Assembly: GCF_012689525.1 (NCBI RefSeq)
Contig: NZ_CP051515.1
Coordinates: 1,488,001-1,552,000, forward strand
Source of the DNA: Paraburkholderia aromaticivorans
GTDB lineage: Bacteria; Pseudomonadota; Gammaproteobacteria; Burkholderiales; Burkholderiaceae
DNA: 64,000 nucleotides
Direction: 5' to 3'
In this document: one piece after another, positions 26,079 through 35,672 of the stretch
How the letters are laid out: the number at the start of each line of letters is the position of its first letter
Numbering within the stretch: the first letter of the stretch is position 1
Made by a program: the position numbers and the translations under genes
The notes under the pieces: model-generated
Seen by the model: the letters and a program-made list of their open reading frames with translations, nothing else
Databases searched by the model: none
Told to the model about the DNA's origin: nothing

Positions 26079-26648
26079 TTGATAGGGATATCGATCATTG
26101 CTGGTTGGCAGACAACGTATCTTCTCGACATGCTTCCGGTCGAGATGCCTAGCAGCGTAGAAGCATTTATTCGATTCTCGCTACACTGCACGGGCACTGA
26201 ATATCTGGAAAATCCTGACGATATGGAAGTGCTTGCGTGGCTGCTCTACTGGTTTGTTGCTACGTTATTGATTGCTTTTGCTCTGGCGAAATTCAAAGGG
26301 TGGCTGTCTCGCTATCTCGTTGCAAGAAGGAGTGGCGAGAAGACGCCTAAGATGCCTTTTTCCGTAACCCTCATTGCATCTTTACTTGCGCTTCTCGCCA
26401 TTAGTGATTTTGGATGGTACCTGCAGAGTCCGTTCACAACATACCCGTTGCATATACCGTCCTCTGTCAGCGCGATAATCAGACTCTGGCTGTCAGTCAC
26501 GGGTCAAGGCAGTAAGGCAGGTAACGAAGGCGATATGCTGGACTATGTCATGAACTTGTATTGGGCAGTAGCCACGCTGCTTATCGGCGCACCCGTGCTT
26601 CTCTGCTGCCTCGCGATACGCCGGTTCATACACAAAAAAACACCATAA
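26079..26648 (+). CDS. Internally duplicated membrane protein, probable Tlde1 immunity protein
   Basis: The open frame from TTG 26079 gives 189 residues and about four hydrophobic segments. Two copies of one module are visible: PSSVEAFIRFSL...YWFVATLLI (24-65) and PSSVSAIIRLWL...YWAVATLLI (127-169). No ribosome site precedes the TTG. The natural start is the ATG at 26038, overlapping the effector stop, but that frame (MKKQFAINFRFTPL) ends at a TGA at 26080. One extra base in the TTT at 26077-26080 would join both into one protein with a complete first helix. So the gene is either frameshifted, read by a -1 slip, or begins weakly at TTG. The sequence is clearly AT-richer than the flanks. Immunity role inferred from position. 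Confidence 0.6.
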   Translation: MIGISIIAGWQTTYLLDMLPVEMPSSVEAFIRFSLHCTGTEYLENPDDMEVLAWLLYWFVATLLIAFALAKFKGWLSRYLVARRSGEKTPKMPFSVTLIASLLALLAISDFGWYLQSPFTTYPLHIPSSVSAIIRLWLSVTGQGSKAGNEGDMLDYVMNLYWAVATLLIGAPVLLCCLAIRRFIHKKTP

Positions 26649-26663
26649 CCACCACCTGCCCAC

Positions 26664-28367
26664 TCACTCATACCACCGCGGCGTATAAACCCACTCGGTG
26701 CCGCCAGCGCTACCGCCAAACCGCCGCGTGGTCGACGACCCCACGATCACCATCGTCCGCATATCCACATCGGACGAACGCAATTCGCCTAGCGTGATCG
26801 TGCGCAGCGTGCTGCCTACGCGGCCAATATCGCGGCCCAGCACCACCTGAGTCTGCGCCGCGCGATACTCCCGCACGATATCCAGCGCTTTATCCAACTG
26901 CCACGGCCGCGCCCGCGAAATCGGGTTATAAAACGCCATCACGAGATCCGCTTCGGCGGCATGCCTCAGACGCTTTTCGATGATCGTCCAAGGCTTCAGA
27001 TTGTCGGACAGCGACAGCATGCAGAAGTCGTGACCCAACGGCGCACCCGCTTGCGCCGCCGTTGCCATCGCCGCCGATACACCAGGCACGATCGCCAGTT
27101 CGACCGCAGCCCAATCCGCGTTATCCGACGACTCCAGCGCTTCAAGCACCGCCGCCGCCATCGCAAACACCCCCGGATCGCCCGAGGACACCATCACCAC
27201 GGAACGTCCCTCGCTCGCCAGTTCGAACGCATGCCGCGCGCGTTGCATTTCCTCGCGATTGTCCGTGCCGTGCACGCGCTGGTCGGCGCGCAACGGGCCG
27301 ACCATTTTCACGTAAGTGTCGTAGCCGAGAACATCGGTGGCCTCGTTGAGCGCCGTGCGCGCGGCCGGCACCATCAGATCGGCGCTGCCGGGGCCGAGGC
27401 CGATCACGGTCAGACGGCCGCGCGCGCGGCCGATGGTGTCCGGATCGATGGCGAGCGGCGCCAACGCCAGCGCGACGCCTGCCGTCGCATCGTTGTGCAG
27501 CGTCTCGTAGGGAATGCGCAGCGCGGCATGCAACAGGTTGCCCGGCGGCTCGCCATCTTCGGGACGTGTCAGCGCGAAGCGCAACGGCACGTTCAGGTTC
27601 GCTGCAGCCTCGGCAAGCGCCGGGTCGGCCATGCGCTCAGAAGAAGCCAGCAATGCCGCGAGCGACAGCGGCGCGAGACCCTGCGCGTCCAATGCCTCGC
27701 GCACGCGCGCCACGATGTCGCCATCCACGGCCGCCACCGCCGCGACCACGCTGCGTGGATGAATCACCAGTTCATCTTCGCGTCCGTCCCATGCACGCGG
27801 CGTCACGCGAATCGCGAGACGCGCCGAGGCGGAGCGGGGCAGTTGCGCGTCGTCGAGCCACGGCGCTTCGCCTTCGATGCGCGTGCTCTCACCGGCCAGC
27901 AGATCCGACACGAAGCGCTTGCCTTGCCCAATATCGGCGAGCGTATAGCCGTCGGGCGGATTCAGCACGCAGGTGCCGAAACGCAATTCGCCGCTCGTCG
28001 TGATGGCGGCCGGCACGGCCAGCATGGCAGCAATTTCTCGCGCCATCACGTTGACGCCGGCGAGACCGCCGAGCAGCGGCACGACCGCGCTGCCGTCTTC
28101 GGCGACAGCGAGCACCGGCGGCTCGACCCCCTTTTTCGACAACGACGGAGCGACACATCGAATCACGATACCCGCCGCGCACAACGCGACGATCGGCGTG
28201 CCGCGCGCATACAGTTCCCGCAGATGCGCGCCGAGTTCGCTATACGACACGTCCGCCTCGACGCGTCCCTGCAACGCATGCACCTGGCTACCCGCGTACA
28301 GCGCCTGAATGCGCCGCGCCGTCGCCAACGCGCCCGCGCCGAGAATCACGATCGCGGGTGCGCTCAT
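26664..28367 (-). CDS. cobJ: CbiG-CobJ fusion (cobalamin: ring-A lactone opening and precorrin-3B C17-methyltransferase)
   Basis: A 567-residue two-domain enzyme. Residues 1 to about 310 are CbiG-like ([45 protein letters not shown]), related to the enzyme that opens the cobalt-precorrin-5A lactone in the anaerobic route. Residues 316-567 are the SAM methyltransferase CobJ/CbiH, which methylates C17 and contracts the ring ([43 protein letters not shown]). The ATG at 28367 overlaps the cobI stop as ATGA, so translation is coupled; a second ATG lies nine bases upstream. Last gene of the riboswitch-controlled left arm. Confidence 0.93.
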   Translation of the reverse strand: MSAPAIVILGAGALATARRIQALYAGSQVHALQGRVEADVSYSELGAHLRELYARGTPIVALCAAGIVIRCVAPSLSKKGVEPPVLAVAEDGSAVVPLLGGLAGVNVMAREIAAMLAVPAAITTSGELRFGTCVLNPPDGYTLADIGQGKRFVSDLLAGESTRIEGEAPWLDDAQLPRSASARLAIRVTPRAWDGREDELVIHPRSVVAAVAAVDGDIVARVREALDAQGLAPLSLAALLASSERMADPALAEAAANLNVPLRFALTRPEDGEPPGNLLHAALRIPYETLHNDATAGVALALAPLAIDPDTIGRARGRLTVIGLGPGSADLMVPAARTALNEATDVLGYDTYVKMVGPLRADQRVHGTDNREEMQRARHAFELASEGRSVVMVSSGDPGVFAMAAAVLEALESSDNADWAAVELAIVPGVSAAMATAAQAGAPLGHDFCMLSLSDNLKPWTIIEKRLRHAAEADLVMAFYNPISRARPWQLDKALDIVREYRAAQTQVVLGRDIGRVGSTLRTITLGELRSSDVDMRTMVIVGSSTTRRFGGSAGGTEWVYTPRWYE

Positions 28368-29095
28368 CCTTGCCATTTTTCCCCCGGCACCACTAGCAGC
28401 GAAAAATACGGCGACGCCATCGGATCCACTTCGGCGAGCGGCACGATGCGTTGATTGCCCATCGTCGCGCGTTCGACGTAGAGCGCGCGGTCCGCGAGAC
28501 CGAGTTCGCCGAGCACGCGCCGCACCTTGTCGAAATTGCGGCCGAGTTTCATCACGACGGCGGCGTCGGCATCGGCCAGACGGCGGCGCAATTCGTCTTC
28601 GGGCAACACGCCCGAGAGTACCGACAAGCTCTGATTGCGATACACCAGCGGCGCGCCGAGCACGGCGGCGCCGCCGAGCATCGAGCACACGCCGGGCACC
28701 ACTTCGCTTTCGTAGCGCGCGGCGAGCCGGTCGTGCAGATACATGTACGAGCCGTAAAAGAACGGATCGCCTTCGCAGATCACGGCGACGTCGCGGCCCG
28801 CGTCGAGGTGAGCGGCGACGACTTCCGCAGCGGTGTCGTAGAAGTCGGCGATGATCGCTTCATACGATAGCGGCGGTTCGAGCGCTTCGGTGGTGACGGG
28901 ATAGACCAGCGGCAGATGCTGCTGGGCGTCGTGCAAATGCGCCTCGATGATGCTGAACGCGTTGCCTTTCTTGCCCTTGGCGACGAAGTACGCGACCACC
29001 GGCGACGCCTTCAGCAAGCGCAGCGCCTTCAGCGTGATGAGTTCCGGGTCGCCGGGGCCGACGCCGAGTCCGAACAACCGTCCTTGCGCCGTCAT
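28364..29095 (-). CDS. cobI: Precorrin-2 C20-methyltransferase
   Basis: A 243-residue tetrapyrrole methylase that adds a methyl group to C20 of precorrin-2 (or its cobalt form). The N-terminal [19 protein letters not shown] and the central [15 protein letters not shown] (GDP-F/S motif for SAM binding) plus VVPGVCSML are diagnostic. The start lies directly after the cobH stop, and the end overlaps the CbiG-CobJ gene by four bases. Enzyme and order fit the cobG-cobH-cobI-cobJ unit. Confidence 0.95.
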   Translation of the reverse strand: MTAQGRLFGLGVGPGDPELITLKALRLLKASPVVAYFVAKGKKGNAFSIIEAHLHDAQQHLPLVYPVTTEALEPPLSYEAIIADFYDTAAEVVAAHLDAGRDVAVICEGDPFFYGSYMYLHDRLAARYESEVVPGVCSMLGGAAVLGAPLVYRNQSLSVLSGVLPEDELRRRLADADAAVVMKLGRNFDKVRRVLGELGLADRALYVERATMGNQRIVPLAEVDPMASPYFSLLVVPGEKWQG

Positions 29096-29722
29096 TTATT
29101 CGACCTCCGTGGCCAGCGCGTTCACGGCGGCGGCCGCCATCGCGCTGCCGCCGCGCCGGCCATGCACCACGACGTAGGGCACGCCGCGGCTGTCGTCTGC
29201 GAGCATGGCTTTCGATTCGGCTGCGCCGACAAAACCCACTGGGAAGCCGAGAATCAGCGCGGGTTTGGGCGCGCCGGCGTCGAGCATATCGAGCAGATGA
29301 AAGAGGGCGGTCGGCGCATTGCCGATCACGACGACGCTGCCCGCCAGATGCGGCCGCCACAATTCGAGCGCGGCCGCCGAACGCGTGTTGCCGAGTTCGC
29401 GTGCGAGCGACGGCACGTCCGGATGCGCGAGCGTGCAGAGGACCTCGTTGTTCGCCTGCAGCCGCGCGCGCGTGATGCCTTGCGCGACCATGCCGGCATC
29501 GCACAGGATCGGCGCGCCTTGCGCGAGCGCCGCGCGGCCCGCCGCGCCCGCGCCTGCGGAAAACCGCAGATCGTCAATCACATCGACCATGCCGCACGCG
29601 TGGATCACGCGCACCGCGAGTTTTTCGAGGTCCGCGGGAATGCGCGACAAGTCGGCCTCCGCGCGGATCGTCGCGAAGGATTGGCGATAGATCTCCTGAC
29701 CGTCGCGAATGTAATCAAGCAT
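29096..29722 (-). CDS. cobH: Precorrin-8X methylmutase
   Basis: A 208-residue enzyme that moves the C11 methyl group to C12, producing hydrogenobyrinic acid (or the cobalt analogue). Catalytic-histidine region VRVIHACGMVD, DAGMVAQGI, and the C-terminal GFPVGFVGAAESK and VHGRRGGSAMAAA are typical of CobH/CbiC. The ATG at 29722 with GGAG eight bases upstream is preferred to the GTG nine bases earlier; both overlap the end of cobG, indicating coupling. Confidence 0.95.
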   Translation of the reverse strand: MLDYIRDGQEIYRQSFATIRAEADLSRIPADLEKLAVRVIHACGMVDVIDDLRFSAGAGAAGRAALAQGAPILCDAGMVAQGITRARLQANNEVLCTLAHPDVPSLARELGNTRSAAALELWRPHLAGSVVVIGNAPTALFHLLDMLDAGAPKPALILGFPVGFVGAAESKAMLADDSRGVPYVVVHGRRGGSAMAAAAVNALATEVE

Positions 29723-31343
29723 CGGTGTCACTCCGGACCAGGCGTTCGAGCATGTCGGCGGCCTGGTCGATCGTCAGTTGGCGCGCGACGCACTGGCCGA
29801 AGCCGGGCTGGCCGTCGCGTCGATAAAAGTCATAGAGGCCGGGCGCTGTGGCCAGCAAAGTGTACGGTGCGCAATGCGCGGCGGCGCACGAGCGCGAGCA
29901 GCCGCTCAGATGCACGTCGACGCCGGCAGGCAGGCGGGCGGCGAGGCGCAGCGCGTCGGCCTTGGTGTCGGCGAGGCCCTTCGCGCAGCCGCTCGATCCG
30001 GCGCAGGCGATCAGGTGTGTGATCGCTTGCGCCGGATCGCAGGCGAGACCGAGTGCCTTCAGGCCGGACAACACGGTCGGGACGGCGTGTGTGGCGATGT
30101 CGGGTAATAGCACGCTTTGCCAGGGTGTCAGGTGAAGCGTGGCGTTGCCGTGCTGTTGCGAAAGCGTGGCGAGGCCACGCAGCGTGTCGGCGTCGAGGCG
30201 TCCCAGCGGTGGCTGGCCGCCTGCGTGCCAGGTTCCGCTCACGCGTTGAGCGTGGGCGCCGAGGCGGAGGCTGGGGTCGGCGGGTGTAACGCGATGCCAG
30301 TCGGCCAGCGTCGCGTTTTGCGTCAGCGGGAAGTCGAGATATCGCTGGGCGTGATGCAATACCGCATCGACGGAATGCGCGGCCAGCAGGTGGCGCATGC
30401 GGGTGGCGTCGGCGGCGGCGAGGTCGAGGAATGTGAGGAGCAGCGCGCCTGCTAGTGCCGGGACTTGTGAAGGCAGGATCGCGGCTAGTGCCCTTGTGTC
30501 GTCGGCGCGGGGTTTTTCAGGCGCGGTGCGCTCGCTTTGCGTGAGTGAGCCAGCATTGGCGCCCACAGGCGGACAACCCGCCAACCCGAACACGAACCGC
30601 ACGCCTTCCGCTTCTTGCGATGCCGCCAGCCACACATCGTGCGGATGATCGACTCTCGCAAGCCGCTCGCCGCCGTCCAGCAGCAGCGCGAATTTCGGCG
30701 ATAGCGCCGCGAAACGCGCTTCGCTTTGCAGCATCGTGAGCAATTCGGCGCATAGCGAGCGCGTGTCGAATAGCGCGAATGGATCGCGTCCGGCAGCGGG
30801 GCTGATCATGACGTTGCGGACGTCGTCGGCGGTGGTGGCGGTTGCGACTGCGGCGGCGAGCGTGCGGGCAGCGTTGGAGGCGTTCTCGGCCACTGCGTCA
30901 GTTGCTATTGCATCCGCATTCTCGGCCACTGCGTCAGTTGCTATTGCATCCGCATTCTCGGCCACTGCGTCAGTTGCTATTGCATTCACAACTTTCCAGG
31001 CGTCTACATCCGCTGCGCTACCAGCGCACGTCACCGGCATCGGCCCAAGACCCGCATCGAACAAAGCCGCGATCAACGCCGCCTCTTCACCGCGCTTCAC
31101 GCCACGCACCTGCACATTCGCGCGATTGGTCAACTCGATCACCCCGGCCGCGTGCCGCGCGCTAGCCTCCGCGATGGCCCGAGCCTGCGCCGCGCTCAAT
31201 TCACCGCCGGGCAGTTTGATCCGGCAAATTCCGCCGTCGCGCGCGGCGACGATGCGCAGCAGCCCCGGACACGCCGAGGGCCGCAGCGTGACAGCCGCGT
31301 CGGATAAAACGGTGGAAGGCGAAGCTTGATTCAAGACGGACAC
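29715..31343 (-). CDS. cobG: Precorrin-3B synthase (CobG), with a 12-residue tandem repeat
   Basis: An oxygen-using sirohaem/Fe-S family monooxygenase that forms precorrin-3B in the aerobic pathway. Sulfite-reductase-like motifs: RPSACPGLLRIV, LTNRANVQVRGV, and the C-terminal cluster ligands in IACAGSSGCAKG and LSGCSRSCAAAHC. Residues of about 120-154 are three copies of AIATDAVAENAD, encoded by 36-bp repeats between the two halves of the first domain. The start is uncertain: GTG 31343 is chosen near where homologues begin, TTG 31334 is an alternative, and the open frame upstream runs into the riboswitch leader. The first gene of the left arm. Confidence 0.9.
   Translation of the reverse strand: MSVLNQASPSTVLSDAAVTLRPSACPGLLRIVAARDGGICRIKLPGGELSAAQARAIAEASARHAAGVIELTNRANVQVRGVKRGEEAALIAALFDAGLGPMPVTCAGSAADVDAWKVVNAIATDAVAENADAIATDAVAENADAIATDAVAENASNAARTLAAAVATATTADDVRNVMISPAAGRDPFALFDTRSLCAELLTMLQSEARFAALSPKFALLLDGGERLARVDHPHDVWLAASQEAEGVRFVFGLAGCPPVGANAGSLTQSERTAPEKPRADDTRALAAILPSQVPALAGALLLTFLDLAAADATRMRHLLAAHSVDAVLHHAQRYLDFPLTQNATLADWHRVTPADPSLRLGAHAQRVSGTWHAGGQPPLGRLDADTLRGLATLSQQHGNATLHLTPWQSVLLPDIATHAVPTVLSGLKALGLACDPAQAITHLIACAGSSGCAKGLADTKADALRLAARLPAGVDVHLSGCSRSCAAAHCAPYTLLATAPGLYDFYRRDGQPGFGQCVARQLTIDQAADMLERLVRSDTDA
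30880..30987 (-). repeat. Three direct 36-bp repeats inside cobG
   Basis: Units at 30880-30915, 30916-30951 and 30952-30987 differ by one base each at most (a CGTT/CATT change in the first and a C/T change at the end of the third). They abut without spacers and keep the cobG frame, adding 12 residues per copy. Confidence 0.95.
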
Positions 31344-31440
31344 CGGGTTTAGCGTCGCGCGACGGCCCGAGCAAGCCGTGAGGCGGGCATTGCTGCGGCA
31401 TCGGTACACCCCGCCCGATGTTGGCTGGCACGAACAGTCT

Positions 31441-31605
31441 CGCCGGCAGGTCTCCTGGCTGGCAGGTCATGGTCCGCCGCGGCCTTCCCGGTCGAACCAG
31501 TGGCGTGGAGCGCAGGCGGACTCGCTGCATACAGTTGCGGGGGCAGCCACAGCGGCACTGTGTTCCCTCTTCGGCCCCGAAGGGCACCGGCGGCTGTATT
31601 ATGCC
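31441..31605 (-). promoter_or_regulatory. Cobalamin (AdoCbl) riboswitch upstream of cobG
   Basis: On the minus strand the leader contains the classic elements in order: CCGGTGCCC, the GAAGAGGGAACACAGTGCC block, CCCCCGCAACTGT, the GGGAAGGCC region, and the B12 box AGCCAGGAGACCTGCC near its end. These match the conserved core and kissing-loop parts of cobalamin riboswitches. It lies 98 bases before the chosen cobG start and would lower expression of cobG-cobH-cobI-cobJ when B12 is plentiful. The divergent cobL arm is not downstream of it. Confidence 0.97.
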
Positions 31606-31690
31606 TTTTTTCGAACAGCACAACGAGGCTGGACGCTTTGATCGGCGTGGCACAGCGCATTATTTGAAGACACAGAATGAGGATGAATGC

Positions 31691-32935
31691 ATGCCCGCGT
31701 GGCTGACGGTGGTGGGCATAGGCGACGACGGCTTTGCCGGTTTGGGGAGGCCCGCGCGGCGCGCTTTGCTGGAAGCATCGGTGGTGTACGGCGGTGAACG
31801 TCATCTGGCGATGCTGCCCGCGCGTGTCACCGCGCGCCGTGCCGCCTGGCCGCGCCCGTTCGATCTCGCGCCGTTGCTGGCCGAGCGCGGCGCCGCCGTG
31901 TGCGTGCTGGCGAGCGGCGACCCGATGCTGTTCGGCGTCGGCGCGACGCTCGCGCGGCAATTGCCAGCGGAGGAGTTGCGGGTGCTGCCGGCGCCGTCGT
32001 CGTTGTCGCTGGCGGCCGCGCGGCTCGGCTGGCCGTTACAGGATGTCGCGACGGTGTCGCTGGTGGGGCGGCCGTTGCCCACGCTGAATGCGCATCTGCA
32101 CGACGGCGCGCGCGTGTTCGTGCTGAGCGCGGACGGGCGCACGCCCGCGGCGCTCGCCGAGCTCCTGAACGCGCGCGGTTTCGGGGCGACCCGCATGAGC
32201 GTGCTGGAACACCTGGGCGGCGAGCTGGAGCGGCGCATCGACGGCCGCGCGGATCAGTGGTCCGCGGGCGACGTGGCCGCGCTGAATCTGATCGCGCTCG
32301 AGTGCCGTGCCACCGAAGGCGCGCCGCGTCTGCCGCTGACCTGCGGTTTGCCCGACGATGCGTTTCGTCACGACGGCCAGTTGACCAAGCGCGACGTCCG
32401 CGCCATCACGCTCGCGCGCCTCGCGCCGACGCCCGGCGAATTGCTGTGGGATGTGGGCGCGGGCAGCGGCTCGATCGGCATCGAATGGATGCGCGCGCAT
32501 TCCACCTGTCGCGCGATTGCTATTGAAGGGCATGCGGAGCGGCAACGCTTTATCGAACACAATCGCGATGCGTTGGGTGTGCCGGGGCTGCAACTCGTCG
32601 CGGGTCGCGCGCCCGAAGCACTGCAGGGATTGCCGGTGCCGGATGCTGTGTTCATCGGTGGCGGCGTGACGGCGCCGGGCGTGCTGGAGGCCTGCTGGGC
32701 CGGTCTGCGCGAGGGCGGCCGGCTGGTTGCCAATGCGGTCACGTTGCAAGGCGAGGCGGTGTTGGTGGCGTGGCGCGAGCGGCATGGCGGGACCTTGACG
32801 CGGATCGCGCTGGCGGACGCGCAACCGCTTGGCGGCTTCGATACGTGGCGGCAGGCGTTGCCGATCACGCTGCTGGAGGTGACGAAGCAAGTCGGTGGCG
32901 GGCGTGAACCTCATTGGAACCAATGCCGTGATTAA
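31691..32935 (+). CDS. cobL: Precorrin-6Y C5,C15-methyltransferase/decarboxylase (CbiE-CbiT fusion)
   Basis: A 414-residue bifunctional enzyme that methylates C5 and C15 and decarboxylates the ring-C acetate. The N-terminal CbiE half ([26 protein letters not shown]) is a tetrapyrrole methylase; the C-terminal CbiT half starts near 215 and has a Rossmann SAM site ([17 protein letters not shown]) and DAVFIGGG. The ATG at 31691 with GAGG eight bases upstream is the best start; the longer open frame crosses the antisense of the riboswitch. First gene of the right arm. Confidence 0.94.
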   Translation: MPAWLTVVGIGDDGFAGLGRPARRALLEASVVYGGERHLAMLPARVTARRAAWPRPFDLAPLLAERGAAVCVLASGDPMLFGVGATLARQLPAEELRVLPAPSSLSLAAARLGWPLQDVATVSLVGRPLPTLNAHLHDGARVFVLSADGRTPAALAELLNARGFGATRMSVLEHLGGELERRIDGRADQWSAGDVAALNLIALECRATEGAPRLPLTCGLPDDAFRHDGQLTKRDVRAITLARLAPTPGELLWDVGAGSGSIGIEWMRAHSTCRAIAIEGHAERQRFIEHNRDALGVPGLQLVAGRAPEALQGLPVPDAVFIGGGVTAPGVLEACWAGLREGGRLVANAVTLQGEAVLVAWRERHGGTLTRIALADAQPLGGFDTWRQALPITLLEVTKQVGGGREPHWNQCRD

Positions 32936-32977
32936 CGCCACCAACGCCACCAACACCGACTCATCGCCAGAACCCTG

Positions 32978-34075
32978 ATGCGCGAAGAAACGCCCGAACG
33001 ACCCGCGCCGCTTCGTAGCGGCTACACGACCGGCAGTTGCGCCACCGCGACGTCGCTGGCGGCGGCGCGTCTGTTGCTCGCGGGTATCGTCAGCGAAGTC
33101 GCGGAGATCGTGTTGCCGAAAGGCCAGCATGTGCCGATGCCACTGGTGTTCTGCCGCCTGATCGGGAATGGCGATGAAGGCGCCGAAGCCGGCACGATCA
33201 AGGACGCCGGCGACGATCCCGACGTTACGCACGGCGCGGTCGTCTTCGCCCGTGTGCGCCTCGTCGCCGAACCGGGCGTGATATTTCGCGCGGGGCCGGG
33301 CGTCGGCACGGTGACGCGCGCGGGGCTGACGCTGCCGGTCGGCGAACCCGCGATCAACCCGGTGCCGCGCAGAATGATGACCGAGCATCTCGCCGAACTC
33401 GCGGCGGAGCATGCGTATGGCGGCGGCTTTGAAGTGACGATCGGCGTGGAAGGCGGCGAAGCGCTCGCGCTGAAAACGATGAACCCGCGCCTCGGCATTC
33501 TCGGCGGCCTGTCGATCCTCGGCACTACCGGCATCGTGCGTCCGTTTTCGTGCTCGGCGTATATCGCGTCGATTCATCAGGGGATCGACGTCGCGCGCGC
33601 GAACGGCTACACCCATCTCGCCGCCTGCACCGGCAACGCGAGCGAGGACGCGATGCGCGCGCATTACGGCCTGCCGGATATCGCGCTGATCGAAATGGGC
33701 GACTTCGTCGGCGCGGTGCTCAAGCATATGAAGCGCGCGCCGGTCGAGCGTCTGAGCGTGTGCGGCGGCTTCGGCAAGCTCAGCAAGCTGGCTGCGGGGC
33801 ATCTCGATCTGCATAGCCGCAATTCGAGCATCGACCTCGAACGGCTCGCGCAATGGGCCGCCGGGCATGGCGCGGACGACGCGCTTCAGTCAGCGATCCG
33901 CGCGGCCAACACCAGTCAGCAGGCGGTCGCGTTGGCGCACGCGCAGCAGGTGCCGCTCGGCGATATCGTCTGCCGGCATGCGCTGGCAGTGGCGCGCGAG
34001 ATCGTGCCGCCGCAGGTCAAAGTCGAAATGTTCGCGATCGACCGCCAGGGCAAGCTGATCGGAGCCGCACAATGA
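32978..34075 (+). CDS. cbiD: Cobalt-precorrin-5B C1-methyltransferase
   Basis: A 365-residue CbiD ([52 protein letters not shown]). CbiD methylates C1 in the anaerobic (cobalt-early) route, whereas the aerobic route uses CobF. It occurs here with CobG, an oxygen-dependent enzyme, which is a mixed gene set. The end overlaps cobK by ATGA. Confidence 0.95.
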   Translation: MREETPERPAPLRSGYTTGSCATATSLAAARLLLAGIVSEVAEIVLPKGQHVPMPLVFCRLIGNGDEGAEAGTIKDAGDDPDVTHGAVVFARVRLVAEPGVIFRAGPGVGTVTRAGLTLPVGEPAINPVPRRMMTEHLAELAAEHAYGGGFEVTIGVEGGEALALKTMNPRLGILGGLSILGTTGIVRPFSCSAYIASIHQGIDVARANGYTHLAACTGNASEDAMRAHYGLPDIALIEMGDFVGAVLKHMKRAPVERLSVCGGFGKLSKLAAGHLDLHSRNSSIDLERLAQWAAGHGADDALQSAIRAANTSQQAVALAHAQQVPLGDIVCRHALAVAREIVPPQVKVEMFAIDRQGKLIGAAQ

Positions 34076-34800
34076 AAATGAAGCGGATTCTGCTGCTCGG
34101 CGGCACCGGCGACGCATTGCGGATCGCGCGGCAACTCGGCCCTGAGCACGTGTATAGTCTCGCCGGCCTCGGCAAGGTGCCGGACGATCTGGCGTGCACG
34201 GTGCGCGTCGGCGGCTTCGGCGGCAGCGAGGGCATGGCGCGTTACATCGCAAGCGAAGGCATTGGACTTGTGATCGACGCGACGCATCCCTATGCCGCGC
34301 AGATCAGCGCGAACGCGGCGCAGGCGAGCCACGCCGCGCGCGTGCCGTATTGGGCACTGCACCGTCCGGCCTGGCAGCCGCAAGCCGGCGACGATTGGCG
34401 CATGGTCGACGACTGGCACGAGCTCACGGATGCGTTGGCGCCGTTCAGAAAGCCGCTCTTCACACTCGGCCGCGAACCGCTCGCGCATCTCGACGAGATC
34501 CCGCCGCATCAGTTCTGGACCGTGCGTTGTCTCGAAGCACACGAAGACACGGCACGTGCGCGGATACTTGCGGCGCGCGGTCCATTCACGCTCGAAGGTG
34601 AACGTGCGCTATTCGCCCTGCAAGCCTTCGACGTGGTGGTCAGCAAAAATAGCGGCGGCCAGGCGACCGAGGCAAAACTCGAAGTCGCGCGTGAACGCGG
34701 GTTGCCGGTCGTGATGCTGCGCCGTCCTGAGTTGCCGGCGGCAGAGAGGGCGTTCGAAAACGTGACCGACCTGCTTGACGCGTTGCAAGTTGCGGATTGA
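34072..34800 (+). CDS. cobK: Precorrin-6A reductase
   Basis: A 242-residue NAD(P)H-dependent reductase that reduces the C18-C19 double bond of precorrin-6A. Typical features: N-terminal [32 protein letters not shown], the FTLGREPL segment and [15 protein letters not shown]. The start overlaps the cbiD stop (ATGA) and so is translationally coupled. A 63-base gap separates it from cobM. Confidence 0.95.
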   Translation: MKMKRILLLGGTGDALRIARQLGPEHVYSLAGLGKVPDDLACTVRVGGFGGSEGMARYIASEGIGLVIDATHPYAAQISANAAQASHAARVPYWALHRPAWQPQAGDDWRMVDDWHELTDALAPFRKPLFTLGREPLAHLDEIPPHQFWTVRCLEAHEDTARARILAARGPFTLEGERALFALQAFDVVVSKNSGGQATEAKLEVARERGLPVVMLRRPELPAAERAFENVTDLLDALQVAD

Positions 34801-34863
34801 GCTTCCGCCTGAATGGAATCGCACATGCGTACCATGCCGCCTCAACGAATCATGGAGTAGTGA

Positions 34864-35589
34864 ATGACGGTGTTTTTTATCGGCGCGGGTCCTGGCGATC
34901 CGGAACTGATCACGGTGAAAGGGCAGCGCCTGGTGCGCAGTTGCCCGGTGATCCTGTACGCGGGTTCGCTCGTGCCGGCCGCGGTGCTCGAAGGTCACGC
35001 GGCGGAGCAGGTCGTCAACACCGCCGAGCTCGACCTCGATCGGATTATCGCGTTGCTTGCGGCCGCGCATGCCAAAGGCCAGGACGTGGCGCGTGTGCAT
35101 TCCGGCGATCCTTCGCTGTATGGCGCGATCGGTGAACAGATCCGCAGACTGCGCGAACTGAAGATTCCCTACGAGATCGTGCCGGGCGTTACCGCCACGG
35201 CGGCGTGCGCGGCGACGCTAGGTTGCGAACTCACGTTGCCCGATATTTCGCAGACGCTGATCCTCACGCGCTTCGCAAGCAAGACCAGCATGCCCGAAGG
35301 CGAACAGCTCGCCGACCTCGCCCGTCATCGCGCGACGATGGCGATTCACCTTGGCGTGCGGCACCTTGCGCGGATCGTCGATGAATTGCGGCCGCATTAC
35401 GGCGGCGCGTGTCCGATCGCGGTGATCTATCGCGCGAGCTGGCCCGACGAGGAGAAGATCACCGGCACGCTCGACGATATCGTCAGCAAGGTGCAATCGA
35501 CATCCATCGAGCGGACCGCGCTGATTCTGGTCGGAAAGGTGCTCGACGCGGAAGGCTTCGCCGACTCGACACTGTACGCGAAAGACTGA
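34864..35589 (+). CDS. cobM: Precorrin-4 C11-methyltransferase
   Basis: A 241-residue SAM-dependent tetrapyrrole methylase (CobM/CbiF) that methylates C11 of precorrin-4. Motifs: [35 protein letters not shown] and IVPGVTATAACAA. Last gene of the right cobalamin arm. The hairpin between it and metE has its T-run only on the other strand. Confidence 0.95.
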   Translation: MTVFFIGAGPGDPELITVKGQRLVRSCPVILYAGSLVPAAVLEGHAAEQVVNTAELDLDRIIALLAAAHAKGQDVARVHSGDPSLYGAIGEQIRRLRELKIPYEIVPGVTATAACAATLGCELTLPDISQTLILTRFASKTSMPEGEQLADLARHRATMAIHLGVRHLARIVDELRPHYGGACPIAVIYRASWPDEEKITGTLDDIVSKVQSTSIERTALILVGKVLDAEGFADSTLYAKD

Positions 35590-35601
35590 ACCGGCCTACG
35601 T

Positions 35602-35643
35602 AAAAAAACCCATCCGCGCACCCTGACACAGTGCGCGGATGGG
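35602..35643 (-). terminator. Rho-independent terminator of metE
   Basis: Read on the minus strand, a 13-bp stem (CCCATCCGCGCAC / GTGCGCGGATGGG) with a nine-base loop is followed by seven Ts. It lies 30 bases after the metE stop. The stem may also slow cobM transcripts from the other side. Confidence 0.92.
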
Positions 35644-35672
35644 CGATCAACATCAGATCAACAGCGAATCCT

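Noticed and set aside
30880..30987. CRISPR-like array
   Set aside because: The 36-bp units abut with no spacers and keep the cobG frame; no cas genes are present.
31418..31690. Longer N-terminus for CobL
   Set aside because: The extension is the antisense of the riboswitch; a ribosome site supports the ATG at 31691.
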